Assembly: GCF_900177515.1 (NCBI RefSeq)
Contig: NZ_FXAK01000009.1
Coordinates: 62,001 to 126,000 of the forward strand
Length of the DNA: 64,000 bases
DNA from: Azospirillum oryzae
Lineage (GTDB): Bacteria; Pseudomonadota; Alphaproteobacteria; Azospirillales; Azospirillaceae
Reading direction: 5' to 3'
The notes beneath the pieces were generated by a model that was not told the origin of the DNA, ran no database searches, and saw only the letters and a list, made by a program, of their open reading frames with translations. Below are positions 8,240 through 17,311 of the stretch, piece after piece (positions within the stretch are counted from its first letter, which is position 1; each line of letters starts with the position of its first letter). Made by a program: the position numbers and the translations under genes.

Positions 8240-8994
8240 TGTCCGCCCCAATTCTCGAAACACGCGCGCTCCAAAAGAATTTCGGCGCGCTGACCGTCGC
8301 GCAGAACATCGACTTCTCCCTGGAGCCCGGCACTTTCGAGGCGCTGATTGGCCCCAATGGCGCCGGCAAGAGCACCTTCGTCAACCTGCTGACCGGCCTC
8401 GTCCAGCCGACCTCCGGCTCGGTCATCCTCGACGGCGAGGATGTGACTGCGCTGTCGATCGAGGCTCGGGTGAAACGCGGCCTCGTCCGCACCTTCCAGA
8501 TCAACACGCTGTTCAACAGCCTGACGGTGGCGGAGAACGTCATCCTGGCGCTGGACGAGTTCCATGGCCAGGGCTGGCGCCCGCTGCCCAGCCCGTCGCG
8601 CCGCCGGCTGATCCGCGACGAGGCGTACGAGATCCTCGGCCGCCTCGGCCTCGACCCCTGGGGCAACCGCGAGGTTCGGGAACTGCCCTATGGCCGCCAG
8701 CGGCTGGTGGAGATCGCCATCGCGCTGGCCCTGCGGCCGAAGGTGCTGCTGCTCGACGAGCCAGCGGCCGGCATCCCCTCGACCGAGACCGGGACGGTGA
8801 TCGAGGTTCTGGAGAACCTCGCCAGCAACCTCGCCGTGCTGATCATCGAACACGACATGGATCTTGTCTTCCGCTTCGCCCAACGCATCACCGTGCTGGT
8901 GCAGGGCGCCGTGCTGGCCCGCGGAACGCCCGACGAGATCGCCAACAATGAGACCGTGAAGTCCGTCTATCTGGGGGAGGGCATCCATGCCTGA
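8239..8994 (+). CDS. LIV-type ABC transporter ATP-binding protein, LivG-like
   Basis: This 251-residue cytoplasmic ATPase drives the gallate-locus transporter. Walker A is GPNGAGKST (about residue 37), the signature region is ELPYGRQRLVEIA (an LPYGxQR variant typical of LivG) and Walker B is VLLLDEPAAGI, followed by the IIEHDMD switch. It has the long Q-loop insertion after TFQINTLFNSLTVAENV seen in LivG. The ATG at 8239 follows GGAG and overlaps the preceding stop. Its own 3' end overlaps the LivF-like gene by 8 bp. Confidence 0.93.
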   Translation: MSAPILETRALQKNFGALTVAQNIDFSLEPGTFEALIGPNGAGKSTFVNLLTGLVQPTSGSVILDGEDVTALSIEARVKRGLVRTFQINTLFNSLTVAENVILALDEFHGQGWRPLPSPSRRRLIRDEAYEILGRLGLDPWGNREVRELPYGRQRLVEIAIALALRPKVLLLDEPAAGIPSTETGTVIEVLENLASNLAVLIIEHDMDLVFRFAQRITVLVQGAVLARGTPDEIANNETVKSVYLGEGIHA

Positions 8995-9697
8995 GGCGCT
9001 GTCCCTGTCGAACGTGCGCGCCGGCTACGGCGCCACCGTGGTGCTGGAGGATCTGAGCTTCGACCTCCCCGTCGGCGGCAAGCTGTCGATCATCGGCCGC
9101 AACGGGGTCGGCAAGACCACCTTGCTCGCCACCATCATGGGGCTGACCCGCCTGCACGCTGGCCGCATTGGCCTTGGCGGCGTCGATATCGCAGCGCTGC
9201 GGCCTAACCGCCGCGCCCATGCCGGCATCGGCTTCGTCCCCCAGCAGCGCGAGATTTTCCCCTCTCTGACGGTGGAGGAGAACCTTCTGGTTGGCCTGCG
9301 TCCCGGCGCCTGGACGTTGGAGCGTATCTATGACCTGTTCCCCCGCCTGCAGCAGCGCCGCACCAACATGGGCAACCAGCTGTCGGGCGGCGAGCAGCAG
9401 ATGCTGGCGTTCGGCCGTGCGCTGCTGACAAACCCCAGCCTGCTGCTGCTGGACGAACCCTTCGAAGGGCTGGCCCCGGTGATCGTGGAGCAGCTGTTCC
9501 ACGCCCTGTTGCGCCTGCGCGACGAGGGCAACCTGTCCATCATCATGGTGGAGCAGCACGCCAAACTGGCGCTCGCCTTTGCTCCGCGCACCATGGTGAT
9601 GAGCCGCGGCCGTATCGCCTTCGACGGCGCTAGCCAAGCCTTGATCGACGACCCCGCCAAGCTCGACGCCCTCTGCGGCATCGGCGGCCTGCACTGA
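8987..9697 (+). CDS. LIV-type ABC transporter ATP-binding protein, LivF-like
   Basis: This is the second ATPase subunit, with 236 residues. Walker A is GRNGVGKTT, the signature is LSGGEQQMLAFGRAL, Walker B is LLLLDEPFEGLAP and the H-loop sits in MVEQHAKLAL. Short length and signature type identify it as LivF rather than LivG. It completes a full five-component importer embedded between galC and galA, and the operon continues 16 bp later. Confidence 0.93.
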   Translation: MPEALSLSNVRAGYGATVVLEDLSFDLPVGGKLSIIGRNGVGKTTLLATIMGLTRLHAGRIGLGGVDIAALRPNRRAHAGIGFVPQQREIFPSLTVEENLLVGLRPGAWTLERIYDLFPRLQQRRTNMGNQLSGGEQQMLAFGRALLTNPSLLLLDEPFEGLAPVIVEQLFHALLRLRDEGNLSIIMVEQHAKLALAFAPRTMVMSRGRIAFDGASQALIDDPAKLDALCGIGGLH

Positions 9698-9713
9698 GCC
9701 CCGGAACACCAGA

Positions 9714-10613
9714 ATGAGCACTCCCATCATCGCCTTCATCGGCTTCGGCGAAGCCGCCCAGGCCTTCACCCGCGGCTGGCGCTCCCGCGGTCCCGTCAAT
9801 GTCATCGCCTACGACATCCTGTTCGACGATCCCGTCCACGCTGAGGCGAAGCGCGCCGAATGCCGCGCCCTGGACGTGGAGCCGGTCGCCGGCGCCGCCG
9901 AGGCCGCGGCGAGGGCCGATATGGTCATCTCCGCCGTCACCGCAGATCAGGTGCTCGCCGCGGCGAACAGCGTGCTGCCGGGCGTGCATCCAGGTCTGCT
10001 GTGGCTCGACATCAACTCCGCCGCCCCCTTCCGCAAGGCCGACGCGGCGGAGCGGGTGGCGGCGCGTGGCGCAGGCACGGTGGATGTCGCGGTGATGGCC
10101 CCGGTGTATCCGCGCCTGCACGAGACGCCGCTGCTGATCAGCGGTCCGGCGGCAGCAAAGGCGGCCCCGATCCTGACGGCGCTCGGCATGAAGTTCGAGC
10201 TGGTGTCGGAGCGGACCGGCGACGCCTCCACCATCAAGATGATCCGCAGCATCGCCATCAAGGGCTTCGAAAGCGTGACGATGGAATGCGTCACCGCCGC
10301 GGTGAAGCTGGGGATCGAGGACCGCATCATCCCGTCCGTCGCCTCGTCGCTGTCCAACATCGACTTCGCCGATCTGGCCGATCACGTGATGGAGCGGGTC
10401 GTCGTCCACGGCAAGCGCCGCGCCGCCGAGATGCGCGAGGTCGCGGCGACGCTGGACCATGCCGGCGTCAGCAGCTTCCTCCCCACCGCCACCGCCGCCC
10501 ATCAGCAATGGATCTCCGACCTGGGCGTGAAGGAGGGCTTCGGGGGTGAGGTGCCGGCGGACGCGCGGCGCATTGCGCGCGAGGTGCTGGCAGCGATTGC
10601 CGCCAAGAACTGA
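9714..10613 (+). CDS. NAD(P)-binding oxidoreductase with DUF1932 C-terminal domain
   Basis: The 299-residue protein begins with a Rossmann segment, IIAFIGFGEAAQAFTRGW (GxGxxA), of the 6-phosphogluconate/3-hydroxyisobutyrate dehydrogenase NAD-binding family. It then has DMVISAVTADQVLAAA and LWLDINSAAPFRKADAAERV. The C-terminal half, from about residue 165 with STIKMIRSIAIKGFESVTMECVTAA, resembles DUF1932, found on beta-hydroxyacid-dehydrogenase-like proteins beside aromatic ring-cleavage genes. It may reduce or oxidise a hydroxy-oxo acid at a branch of the gallate pathway; the substrate is not evident. It lies between the transporter and galA on the same strand. Confidence 0.82.
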   Translation: MSTPIIAFIGFGEAAQAFTRGWRSRGPVNVIAYDILFDDPVHAEAKRAECRALDVEPVAGAAEAAARADMVISAVTADQVLAAANSVLPGVHPGLLWLDINSAAPFRKADAAERVAARGAGTVDVAVMAPVYPRLHETPLLISGPAAAKAAPILTALGMKFELVSERTGDASTIKMIRSIAIKGFESVTMECVTAAVKLGIEDRIIPSVASSLSNIDFADLADHVMERVVVHGKRRAAEMREVAATLDHAGVSSFLPTATAAHQQWISDLGVKEGFGGEVPADARRIAREVLAAIAAKN

Positions 10614-10722
10614 AACGGCCGACTCCTTCAAACAACAACGCCCTGCCGCATCACAATGGCGGAGCACAGGGGTGGGCGGGACGATCCGTCATACCAATCA
10701 AAGAACGCTCCAGGAGGACAAC

Positions 10723-12045
10723 GTGGCACGCATCGTTGGGTCGATCGCGACCTCTCACACCCCGACCATCGGTTTCGCCTTCGACCGCCAGAAGCAGGAC
10801 GATCCCGTGTGGGCGCCGATCTTCGCCGCCTATGAACCTGTCCGCCAGTGGTTGTCCGAAAAGCAGCCGGACGTGCTGTTCTTCGTCTATAATGACCACG
10901 TCACTTCCTTCTTCTTCGACCATTACTCCGCCTTCACGCTGGGCATCGGCGAATCCTACCATGTCGCCGACGAGGGTGGTGGGGCGCGGGCGCTGCCGCC
11001 GGTGAAGGGGCATGCGGAACTCGCCCGCCACATCGGCACCTCGCTCATGGCGGACGAGTTCGACATGTCCTTCTTCCAGGAACGGCCGCTCGACCATGGC
11101 TGCTTCTCGCCGCTGTCGATGCTGCTGCCGCACGAGCCGGACTGGCCAGTTCCCATCGTGCCGTTGCAGGTCGGCGTTCTACAGTTCCCGATCCCCACCG
11201 CCTTGCGCTGCTACAAGATGGGACAGGCGCTGCGCCGCGCCATCGAAAGCTATCCAGAGGATCTGAAGGTGGTGATCGTCGCCACCGGCGGCCTGTCGCA
11301 TCAGGTCCACGGCGAGCGCGCCGGCTTCAACAATGTCGAGTGGGACGCCCGCTTCCTTGAAATGATCGAAAAGGACCCGGAGGCGCTGACCCGCATGACC
11401 CATGCCGACTTCGCCCGTCTTGGCGGGCTTGAGGGGGCAGAGGTCATCATGTGGCTGGTGATGCGCGGGGCGATGTCGGCGACGGTGCGCAAGATCCACC
11501 AGACCTATTACCTGCCTTCGATGACCGGCATCGCCACCGTCATCTACGAGAACGAGGCCATCGAGCCGCCGGCCGATATCGTCGGCGCGCATCGCGCCCA
11601 TATGGCCCGCCAACTGGCGGGATCGGAAGACCTCGCCGGCACCTACCCTTTCACCCACGCCACCAGCGCCAAGGCCTACCGCCTCAACCGCTTCCTGCAC
11701 CGGATGGTGGAGCCGGCGCACCGCGCCCGCTTCCTCGCCGAAGCGGAGGCCGCCTTCGAAGAAGCCTGCCTGACGGAGGAGGAACGCCGACTGGTCCGCG
11801 ACCGCGACTGGCGCGGCATGATCCATTACGGCGTGATCTTCTTCATGTTGGAAAAGCTGGGGGCGGTGGTCGGAACCTCCAACCTGCACATCTACGCCGC
11901 CATGCGCGGCGAAACGCTGGAGGAGTTCCAGAAGACGCGCAACGCCCCCGGCGCTCTCTATTCCGTAGCCGGCAAGGATGCCGCGGCGCTGGCTTGGGAC
12001 GCCGCGCGGGACGAGCGCAAGGTGGAACCGAGCCCGACCGCCTGA
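10723..12045 (+). CDS. galA: Gallate dioxygenase GalA (fused LigB-LigA type)
   Basis: GalA is the Fe(II)-dependent extradiol dioxygenase that opens gallate to 4-oxalomesaconate. The 440-residue protein fuses a catalytic LigB-like domain (about 1-280) to a small LigA-like helical domain (about 315-430, from YRLNRFLHRMVEPAHRARF). Likely iron ligands are His12 (ATSHTPTIG), His59 (YNDHVTSFF) and a Glu near 240 in GLEGAEVIMW; His125 (RPLDHGCFSP) and His193 (LSHQVHGE) match the second-sphere histidines of DesB/GalA enzymes. The start is a GTG at 10723 with a strong AGGAGG at 10712-10717. Protocatechuate LigAB is normally two genes, so the fusion supports gallate as substrate. Confidence 0.93.
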   Translation: MARIVGSIATSHTPTIGFAFDRQKQDDPVWAPIFAAYEPVRQWLSEKQPDVLFFVYNDHVTSFFFDHYSAFTLGIGESYHVADEGGGARALPPVKGHAELARHIGTSLMADEFDMSFFQERPLDHGCFSPLSMLLPHEPDWPVPIVPLQVGVLQFPIPTALRCYKMGQALRRAIESYPEDLKVVIVATGGLSHQVHGERAGFNNVEWDARFLEMIEKDPEALTRMTHADFARLGGLEGAEVIMWLVMRGAMSATVRKIHQTYYLPSMTGIATVIYENEAIEPPADIVGAHRAHMARQLAGSEDLAGTYPFTHATSAKAYRLNRFLHRMVEPAHRARFLAEAEAAFEEACLTEEERRLVRDRDWRGMIHYGVIFFMLEKLGAVVGTSNLHIYAAMRGETLEEFQKTRNAPGALYSVAGKDAAALAWDAARDERKVEPSPTA

Positions 12046-12129
12046 TCAGCAGCCGTCAATAACAATGGGTTGGCCCCACGGGAACAATACAGTCCGCCCG
12101 CAGCCTGTCCAAATGGAAAGGAACCGCAC

Positions 12130-13122
12130 ATGCTGCACACCTGGAGATCCACACTCGCTGGCCTCCTGCTGGCCAGCTTTTCTATGACGGTGCACGCGCA
12201 ATCTTCCGCCCCGTCCGCCGACACCAACCCCGCCATTTCGGTGACCTTGCTGGGCACCGGAACGCCCACCCTGAACACCAATCGGTTCGGCTTCTCAACG
12301 CTGGTCCAGGCTGGTGGTCTCAATCTGGTCTTCGACGCCGGACGTGGCAATGCGCTCCGCTTGGCGCAGATCAATTTGCCGCTCGGCAAGGTCGACGCGA
12401 CTTTCCTGACCCATTTCCACTCTGACCATTTGAATGGGCTGGGAGACCTCTGGACGACCAGCTTCCTACCAACTCCCCAGAACGGCCGAAAGACCCCGTT
12501 CGCGCTGTACGGTCCGAAAGGAACTAAGCAGGTCGCCGATGGCCTGCAGATGACGTTCGCCGACGACGTGAAAATCCGGCAGGAGGATCATGAATCGACC
12601 GAGGAATCCACACGGATCGACGTGCATGAATTCTCACAGGACGGCGTTGTTTTCGAACATGGCGGGGTCCGCATCACCGCCTTCACGGTCGATCATGGCG
12701 AGGCGATTAAGCCAGCCGTCGGTTACAAGGTGGAGTACAACGGCCACAGTGTCGTCATGTCCGGTGACACCAGATACAGCCCAGCCGTCATCAAGGAGGC
12801 CAAAGGAGCCGACCTGCTGATCCACGAGGTCAGTATCATCGCGACGAAACATGTCAACGATGCCTGGGCCAAGCCGTCGGTCGCGCATTACACCAGCCCG
12901 GAGGAGGCGGGCAAGGTCTTCGCGCAAGCCAATCCGAAACTCGCCGTCTTCTCGCACATCTCCCGACCCGGCCCGCAGGATGAAACCAACACCGACGCCG
13001 CACTGAAGCAGCGGGCGCAGGGCCAGTGGCCCGAGGGGCGGATCGTTGTCGGAACGGATTTGATGCGAATCGACATCGGCGACACTCCGACTGTCGTGCC
13101 GTGGGCATCCACCGACAAGTGA
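12130..13122 (+). CDS. Secreted metallo-beta-lactamase-fold hydrolase
   Basis: This 330-residue protein has an N-terminal signal peptide (MLHTWRSTLAGLLLASFSMTVHAQ) and an MBL fold. Strand-like VTLLGTGTPTLNTNRFG is followed by the metal motif THFHSDHLNGLGDLW (HxHxDH), then SGDTRYSPAVIKEA and IHEVS, and a late FSHISRP histidine. The order resembles ribonuclease-Z or arylsulfatase-like MBL proteins, but export to the periplasm rules out a tRNA role. Being last in the gallate operon, it may release gallate or a precursor from an ester or lactone; that is inference. Codon usage is somewhat less GC-biased than in the gal genes, so it may be a later addition. Confidence 0.8.
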   Translation: MLHTWRSTLAGLLLASFSMTVHAQSSAPSADTNPAISVTLLGTGTPTLNTNRFGFSTLVQAGGLNLVFDAGRGNALRLAQINLPLGKVDATFLTHFHSDHLNGLGDLWTTSFLPTPQNGRKTPFALYGPKGTKQVADGLQMTFADDVKIRQEDHESTEESTRIDVHEFSQDGVVFEHGGVRITAFTVDHGEAIKPAVGYKVEYNGHSVVMSGDTRYSPAVIKEAKGADLLIHEVSIIATKHVNDAWAKPSVAHYTSPEEAGKVFAQANPKLAVFSHISRPGPQDETNTDAALKQRAQGQWPEGRIVVGTDLMRIDIGDTPTVVPWASTDK

Positions 13123-13312
13123 AGCAACCACCGTGACGGGGCCACGTCAGCGTGGTGCAGGGATGCGGGATTGGCGGTGGCTTGCAGTTCGGCGTAGAAG
13201 CCGTGTGCCGTTGATACCACCCTAAGGAGCCGAGCCAAAATAGATGAATCGACCGGGCTTTCTGTGCGGTTGGGGATTCTCAGCGGGAGTGGGGGCCGGT
13301 AGACTCGGCGAC
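13123..13312. other. Spacer after the gallate operon
   Basis: No gene is supported here. On the minus strand a short frame reads as a protein-like scrap (RLLRVVSTAHGFYAELQATA), which could be the remnant of another transposase, but I cannot assign it. Right after the stop of the preceding gene, CCACGTCAGCGTGG could form a small hairpin. Confidence 0.4.
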
Positions 13313-13381
13313 ATGATCGATGAATCCGCGCTGCGTCGCCAGTACGCCCTTCTGCGTCCGAGCCTGGACGAGCGGGGCCGT
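13313..13381 (+). pseudogene. ISAzo13-like transposase, N-terminal scrap
   Basis: The ATG at 13313 begins MIDESALRRQYALLRPSLDERGR, which resembles the N-terminus of ISAzo13-type (Rhodopirellula-type) transposases. Homology stops after about 23 residues, and the remaining 400-plus residues of such a protein are absent. It abuts the ISL3 element on its right, which probably interrupted it. Confidence 0.5.
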
Positions 13382-13448
13382 GTAAAGGCCGAACGAAGTT
13401 TGGCCCATCCGCATTCTCGGTGCAGGGTAGCAGCCTAGGCGTGGGCAT

Positions 13449-14876
13449 TCAGGCAGCCTCAAGCACGCGATGACGCAGCAGATCGAAGCCGCCGCGGCCG
13501 TTCATCGTCCGCTTGATCGTCTTCAGCCTGCTGATCTGCCCCTCCACCGGCCCAGTGCTCCACGGCAGGGACAGAGCCGCCCGTACCGCAGCAAGATCGC
13601 GCTTCAAGCCATTGGCAAAGCCCGCCAAGGGGGTGCCCTCCGCCGTCAACAGCCAGTTGTCCAGCTCTCCGGCTCGTTGTCCTCGGACCATCGCCCGAAA
13701 GGCACGGGCCACGGTGATGGTTCGTCCCAGTTCCGGCGAACGGGCGATCAGGGCCGAGACGAAGACCTGTTCGGTCGGGTCGATCTCCTGCTCGTCGGCG
13801 ATTACCAACCATGCAGCCCGTCGGCGCGACGGTGCCGGCCATGATGCCGATGCCATGGACGCGGCGCTTTGTACGGCCTGTCGCAGGGGCCGTGCCCAGT
13901 CCCGGACCAGCGTTCGCTGACCGGTGAAGCCGCGGGACTTGATCTCCCGCCAGAGCTGAGCGGCGTTGTGGCAGCCGTCATCCCAGCGTTGCCGCAGGTG
14001 ATCAAGGAACGGATCAAGCCGACTCCCCTTGGTCGGTTGACGCCATGCCGGCGGCTGCCCGGATCGCAGCCACACCCGCACCGTCTTGCGGTCGAGGTGG
14101 AGCGTTTCAGCGATGCGCGTTTGCGACCACCCGCGAGCTTTCAGCGCGACGACTTCTTTGTAGCGGGTATGACGGGCGGCATGAAGGGCAGCGCTCCGCT
14201 GCTCTCGCCGGGTTGGTGGCCTGGAAACCTCATCCGACGGCGTCAGGAGCAGTTCCTGCTCAGTTTCTTCCACCGGAGCGACAGCCAGCTTGGCGGCAGC
14301 CCGAAGGTCGCGATGATGACCGGTGAGGATCTCCCGCAGGGCGTCGGTCACATTGTGCAGGAGATGCCAGCGATCTGCGGTCTGGACGGCGGAGGGGGCG
14401 CCTTGGCGGACGCCATCGGCGTAGGCGCCGGCACGGTCACGGGCGACAATCTCGACGCCAGGATGGGCTTTCAGCCATGCGGCAATGGTGTCGGCCTGAC
14501 GGTCGGGTAGAAGGTCAATGGGGCGGTTACGCTCGAGATCGACGACGATGGTGCCGTAACGCTTGCCCCGGCGCCAAGCCCAGTCATCGATTCCGATGAT
14601 CCGAGGTGTCGAGACCGGCGCCACGGGCACCGCGCGGATCAGGCGGAGCAGTGTGTCGCCACTGACTGGCATGGCGAGCCGGGTGGATAGCCGGGCGCCG
14701 GGATTTCCGCCGGCACTCAGCGCAATGGCGCGCTGCGCCTCGGCAAGCCGCCGGGTGCGCCGGACCCGAGGGGCCGCCACCGTGGGCAGCGGCTCGGCGA
14801 AGATGCGGCGGGCACAGTCCGCCGCCGCACACCGGAAGCGGCGAACCTGCAGGTGGAGTTCACCAATCCGGCCCTG
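13449..14876 (-). pseudogene. ISL3-family transposase, N-terminally truncated
   Basis: The frame encodes about 476 residues of an ISL3 transposase. It opens inside the N-terminal zinc-binding region (QGRIGELHLQVRRFRCAAADCARRIF). It then contains the DDE domain (IIGIDDWAWRRGKRYGTIVVDLERNRPIDLLPDR and VEIVARDRAGAYADGVRQGAP), an inserted helix-turn-helix (YKEVVALKARGWSQTRIAETLHLDRKTVRVWL) and the terminal GPVEGQISRLKTIKRTMNGRGGFDLLRHRVL. The first roughly 50 residues with the leading cysteine pair are missing. The break lies at the left end of the IS21 element, so that insertion probably truncated it. Confidence 0.85.
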
Positions 14877-15072
14877 TGTCAACCGGCTTCCAATTTCCAG
14901 CCGGCATCGGCTTGCAATTTCCAGCCACGCTTGCGGTTGCAGAACCTGTTGTCCAGGGAGTCCACGGGAGGGTCCCGCGCGCGCCGCGGAGTGCCCTCAT
15001 GGCTGACGCAGCGGCGCGTGTGGGAGGGGCCTGTGGGCCCCCCTGGGCAACGGACGGGGGGAGGGCTTTGGA

Positions 15073-15804
15073 TCAGGAGCGGTTCTTGAACCGCCAGCTC
15101 TCGTTGCCGGTTTCCAGGATGTCGCAGTGATGCGTCAGCCGGTCGAGCAAAGCGGTGGTCATCTTGGCGTCGCCAGCGAACACCGTTGGCCATTCAGCGA
15201 AGCTCAAGTTGGTGGTGATCAACACCGAGGTCCGCGAGTACAACTGGCTGAGCGCGTGGAACAGCAGTTGGCCGCCACTCTGTGAGAACGGCAGGTAGCC
15301 GAGTTCGTCCAGCACCACGAGATCAACGCGGGTCAACTGGTCAGCGAGCTTGCCCGCCTGCCCGATCCGGGCTTCGGCCTCCAGCCGGTTCACCAGGTCG
15401 ATGACGTTGAAGAACCGGGCACGGGCGCCGCGGCGCACGCAGTTGGCCGTAATGGCGATGCACATGTGCGTCTTGCCGGTCCCGGTTCCCCCGATGAACA
15501 CGGCGTTGCGCTGGGTTTCCAGAAAGCCGCCATCGTGCAGGTCGCGCACCAGCCCCTCGTTGAGGGGACTGGCGGTGAAGTCGAACTCGGCCAGCGTCTT
15601 GGCCAGGGGCAGCTTGGCGGCGCCGAGCTGGTAACGGATCGAGCGCGCCTGCTTCTCCGCCCGCTCCGCCGCCAGCAGATCGCCCAGGATCTGCTGGACG
15701 GTGCGCTGCCGCTTCAGCCCGTCGCTCATCACCTCGTCGTAGGCGGCACGCATGCCGGCCAAGCTGAGCTCGGCCATCAGCGCCATCAGCTCATGCCGTT
15801 CCAT
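15073..15804 (-). CDS. istB: IS21 helper ATPase IstB
   Basis: IstB is the AAA+ ATPase that assists IstA in target selection for IS21 transposition. The 243-residue protein starts MERHELMALMAELSLAGMRAAYDE. It has Walker A in NAVFIGGTGTGKTHMCIAI (about residues 100-118), Walker B in LVVLDELGYLPFSQSGGQLLFHALSQ and an arginine-finger-like segment in STSVLITTNLSFAEWPTVF. Length and motif order are standard and the gene looks intact. Its start overlaps the istA 3' end by 14 bp, the usual IS21 arrangement. Confidence 0.95.
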   Translation of the reverse strand: MERHELMALMAELSLAGMRAAYDEVMSDGLKRQRTVQQILGDLLAAERAEKQARSIRYQLGAAKLPLAKTLAEFDFTASPLNEGLVRDLHDGGFLETQRNAVFIGGTGTGKTHMCIAITANCVRRGARARFFNVIDLVNRLEAEARIGQAGKLADQLTRVDLVVLDELGYLPFSQSGGQLLFHALSQLYSRTSVLITTNLSFAEWPTVFAGDAKMTTALLDRLTHHCDILETGNESWRFKNRS

Positions 15805-17311
15805 GGCAGCCCTCCCGCACCGCGCGCAGGCGGTCGTAGCGCCCGCAGTCGGCGGCCGGCTCGATGGACAGCGTCAACGCCGTCGGCACCGCCATGGCCG
15901 GTGCCGGTGTGACGTCGTGGCGCCGGGCGAGGATGTTCAGGATCACGTCCCGGCTGTGCGTACCGCTCGCCAGTGCCTCGCGGCAGGCGACCTCCACCGC
16001 CTCCAGGCCATCGGTGAGGATGGCGGCGAGCACGCCAACGAACTGCCGGTCAGCGTCGTCGCCGCGGCCCAGGCGGGTCCGCACCGTCGCCAGGGCTGGC
16101 GGCAAATCCCAGTCCCGGAACGGCGCCCCGTTGCGCAGCGCCCCCGGCTTGCGGACGAGAACCGGCAGGTAGTGCAGCGGATTGTACCGCGTGTGGCCGT
16201 GCCCGAAAGCTCGTGGGTGCTCGGCGACGATCGCGCCGTTGAACCACACCACGATCCGTGTCGCGTAGGCGCGGACCTGCACCGGCTTGCCGGCGGCGAT
16301 CGCGGCCACGCTGTAGCGGTTGCGGTCAAAGTGGATCAGGCAGGTTTTCGAGACGCTGAGCGTGGCCTCGTGGAAGCCGTCGAAAGGATCGCTCACGGTG
16401 ATCAACGCCGGCCGCTCCGCCTGGAACACCTCCCACACCGTCCGGCTCCTATCCTCTGGATGCGGCGTCTGTTGGGCCCAGACGATCACCTCGTCGTGCA
16501 GGCGGTCGTTCACCTCTTCCAGCGTCTTGGCGCGCAGGCGCGGCGTGAACAGCCGCTGGCGCAAGGTGCCGACCTGGTTCTCGACCTGGCCCTTTTCCCA
16601 GCCCGAAGCCGGGGTGCAGGCCACCGGCTCGACCAGGTAATGCGAGCACATCTGGGCGAAGCGGCGGTTGAAGCGGCGCTCTTTGCCGACAAATACGGCG
16701 TCCACCGCCGTCTTCATGTTGTCGTAGATGCCGCGCTCGCACAGGCCGCCGTAGAAGGCCGCGGCACGGGCGTGGGCGTCGAACACCATCTCCTGGGTCT
16801 GGCGCGGGTAGACCGCCACGAACGGCATGCGGCTGTGGCACAGGCGGGCATGGGCCACCTGCACCTTGGTCGTCACGCCGTCCAGGATGATCCACTCTTC
16901 CGCCCAGTCGAACTGGTACGCCTCGGCCGGGGCAAAGGTGAGCGGAACGTAGGCGTTCACCGGCCCACTCGGCGGCTGGCGCTGCTTGAAGCGCTTGATG
17001 TAGCGCCGCACCGTGTCGTAGCCGCCCTGGAACCCGGCATCCTTCAGCCGTCCGAAGAGCCCCAGATAATCGAGCCGGTCACGCACCGGCCGCCGCTCGT
17101 TCTCCGTGATCAGCCGTTCCAGCTCCTCCTGGAACCCGGCCAACTTCGGAAGCGGCTGGTGCTGGCGTTCGTAGCGCGGCGCCGTCTCGCCCGAGCGCAG
17201 GTATTTCGTCACCGTCTCCCGCGACACCTTCAGCGACCGGGCAATGGCCCGGATGCTTTTCCCCTTCGCGTGCTCGCGTCGTATCCGTGCGATCGTCTCC
17301 ACCGTCAACAT
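15791..17311 (-). CDS. istA: IS21 transposase IstA
   Basis: This 506-residue DDE transposase has an N-terminal helix-turn-helix (residues 4-35, VETIARIRREHAKGKSIRAIARSLKVSRETV). Its catalytic core begins with AEAYQFDWAEEWIILDGVTTKVQVAHARL, continues with YDNMKTAVDAVF, and has the acidic residue at EKGQVENQVGTLRQRLF. A C-terminal Mu-like domain follows. No interruption is visible, so with istB the element looks functional. Confidence 0.95.
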   Translation of the reverse strand: MLTVETIARIRREHAKGKSIRAIARSLKVSRETVTKYLRSGETAPRYERQHQPLPKLAGFQEELERLITENERRPVRDRLDYLGLFGRLKDAGFQGGYDTVRRYIKRFKQRQPPSGPVNAYVPLTFAPAEAYQFDWAEEWIILDGVTTKVQVAHARLCHSRMPFVAVYPRQTQEMVFDAHARAAAFYGGLCERGIYDNMKTAVDAVFVGKERRFNRRFAQMCSHYLVEPVACTPASGWEKGQVENQVGTLRQRLFTPRLRAKTLEEVNDRLHDEVIVWAQQTPHPEDRSRTVWEVFQAERPALITVSDPFDGFHEATLSVSKTCLIHFDRNRYSVAAIAAGKPVQVRAYATRIVVWFNGAIVAEHPRAFGHGHTRYNPLHYLPVLVRKPGALRNGAPFRDWDLPPALATVRTRLGRGDDADRQFVGVLAAILTDGLEAVEVACREALASGTHSRDVILNILARRHDVTPAPAMAVPTALTLSIEPAADCGRYDRLRAVREGCHGTA

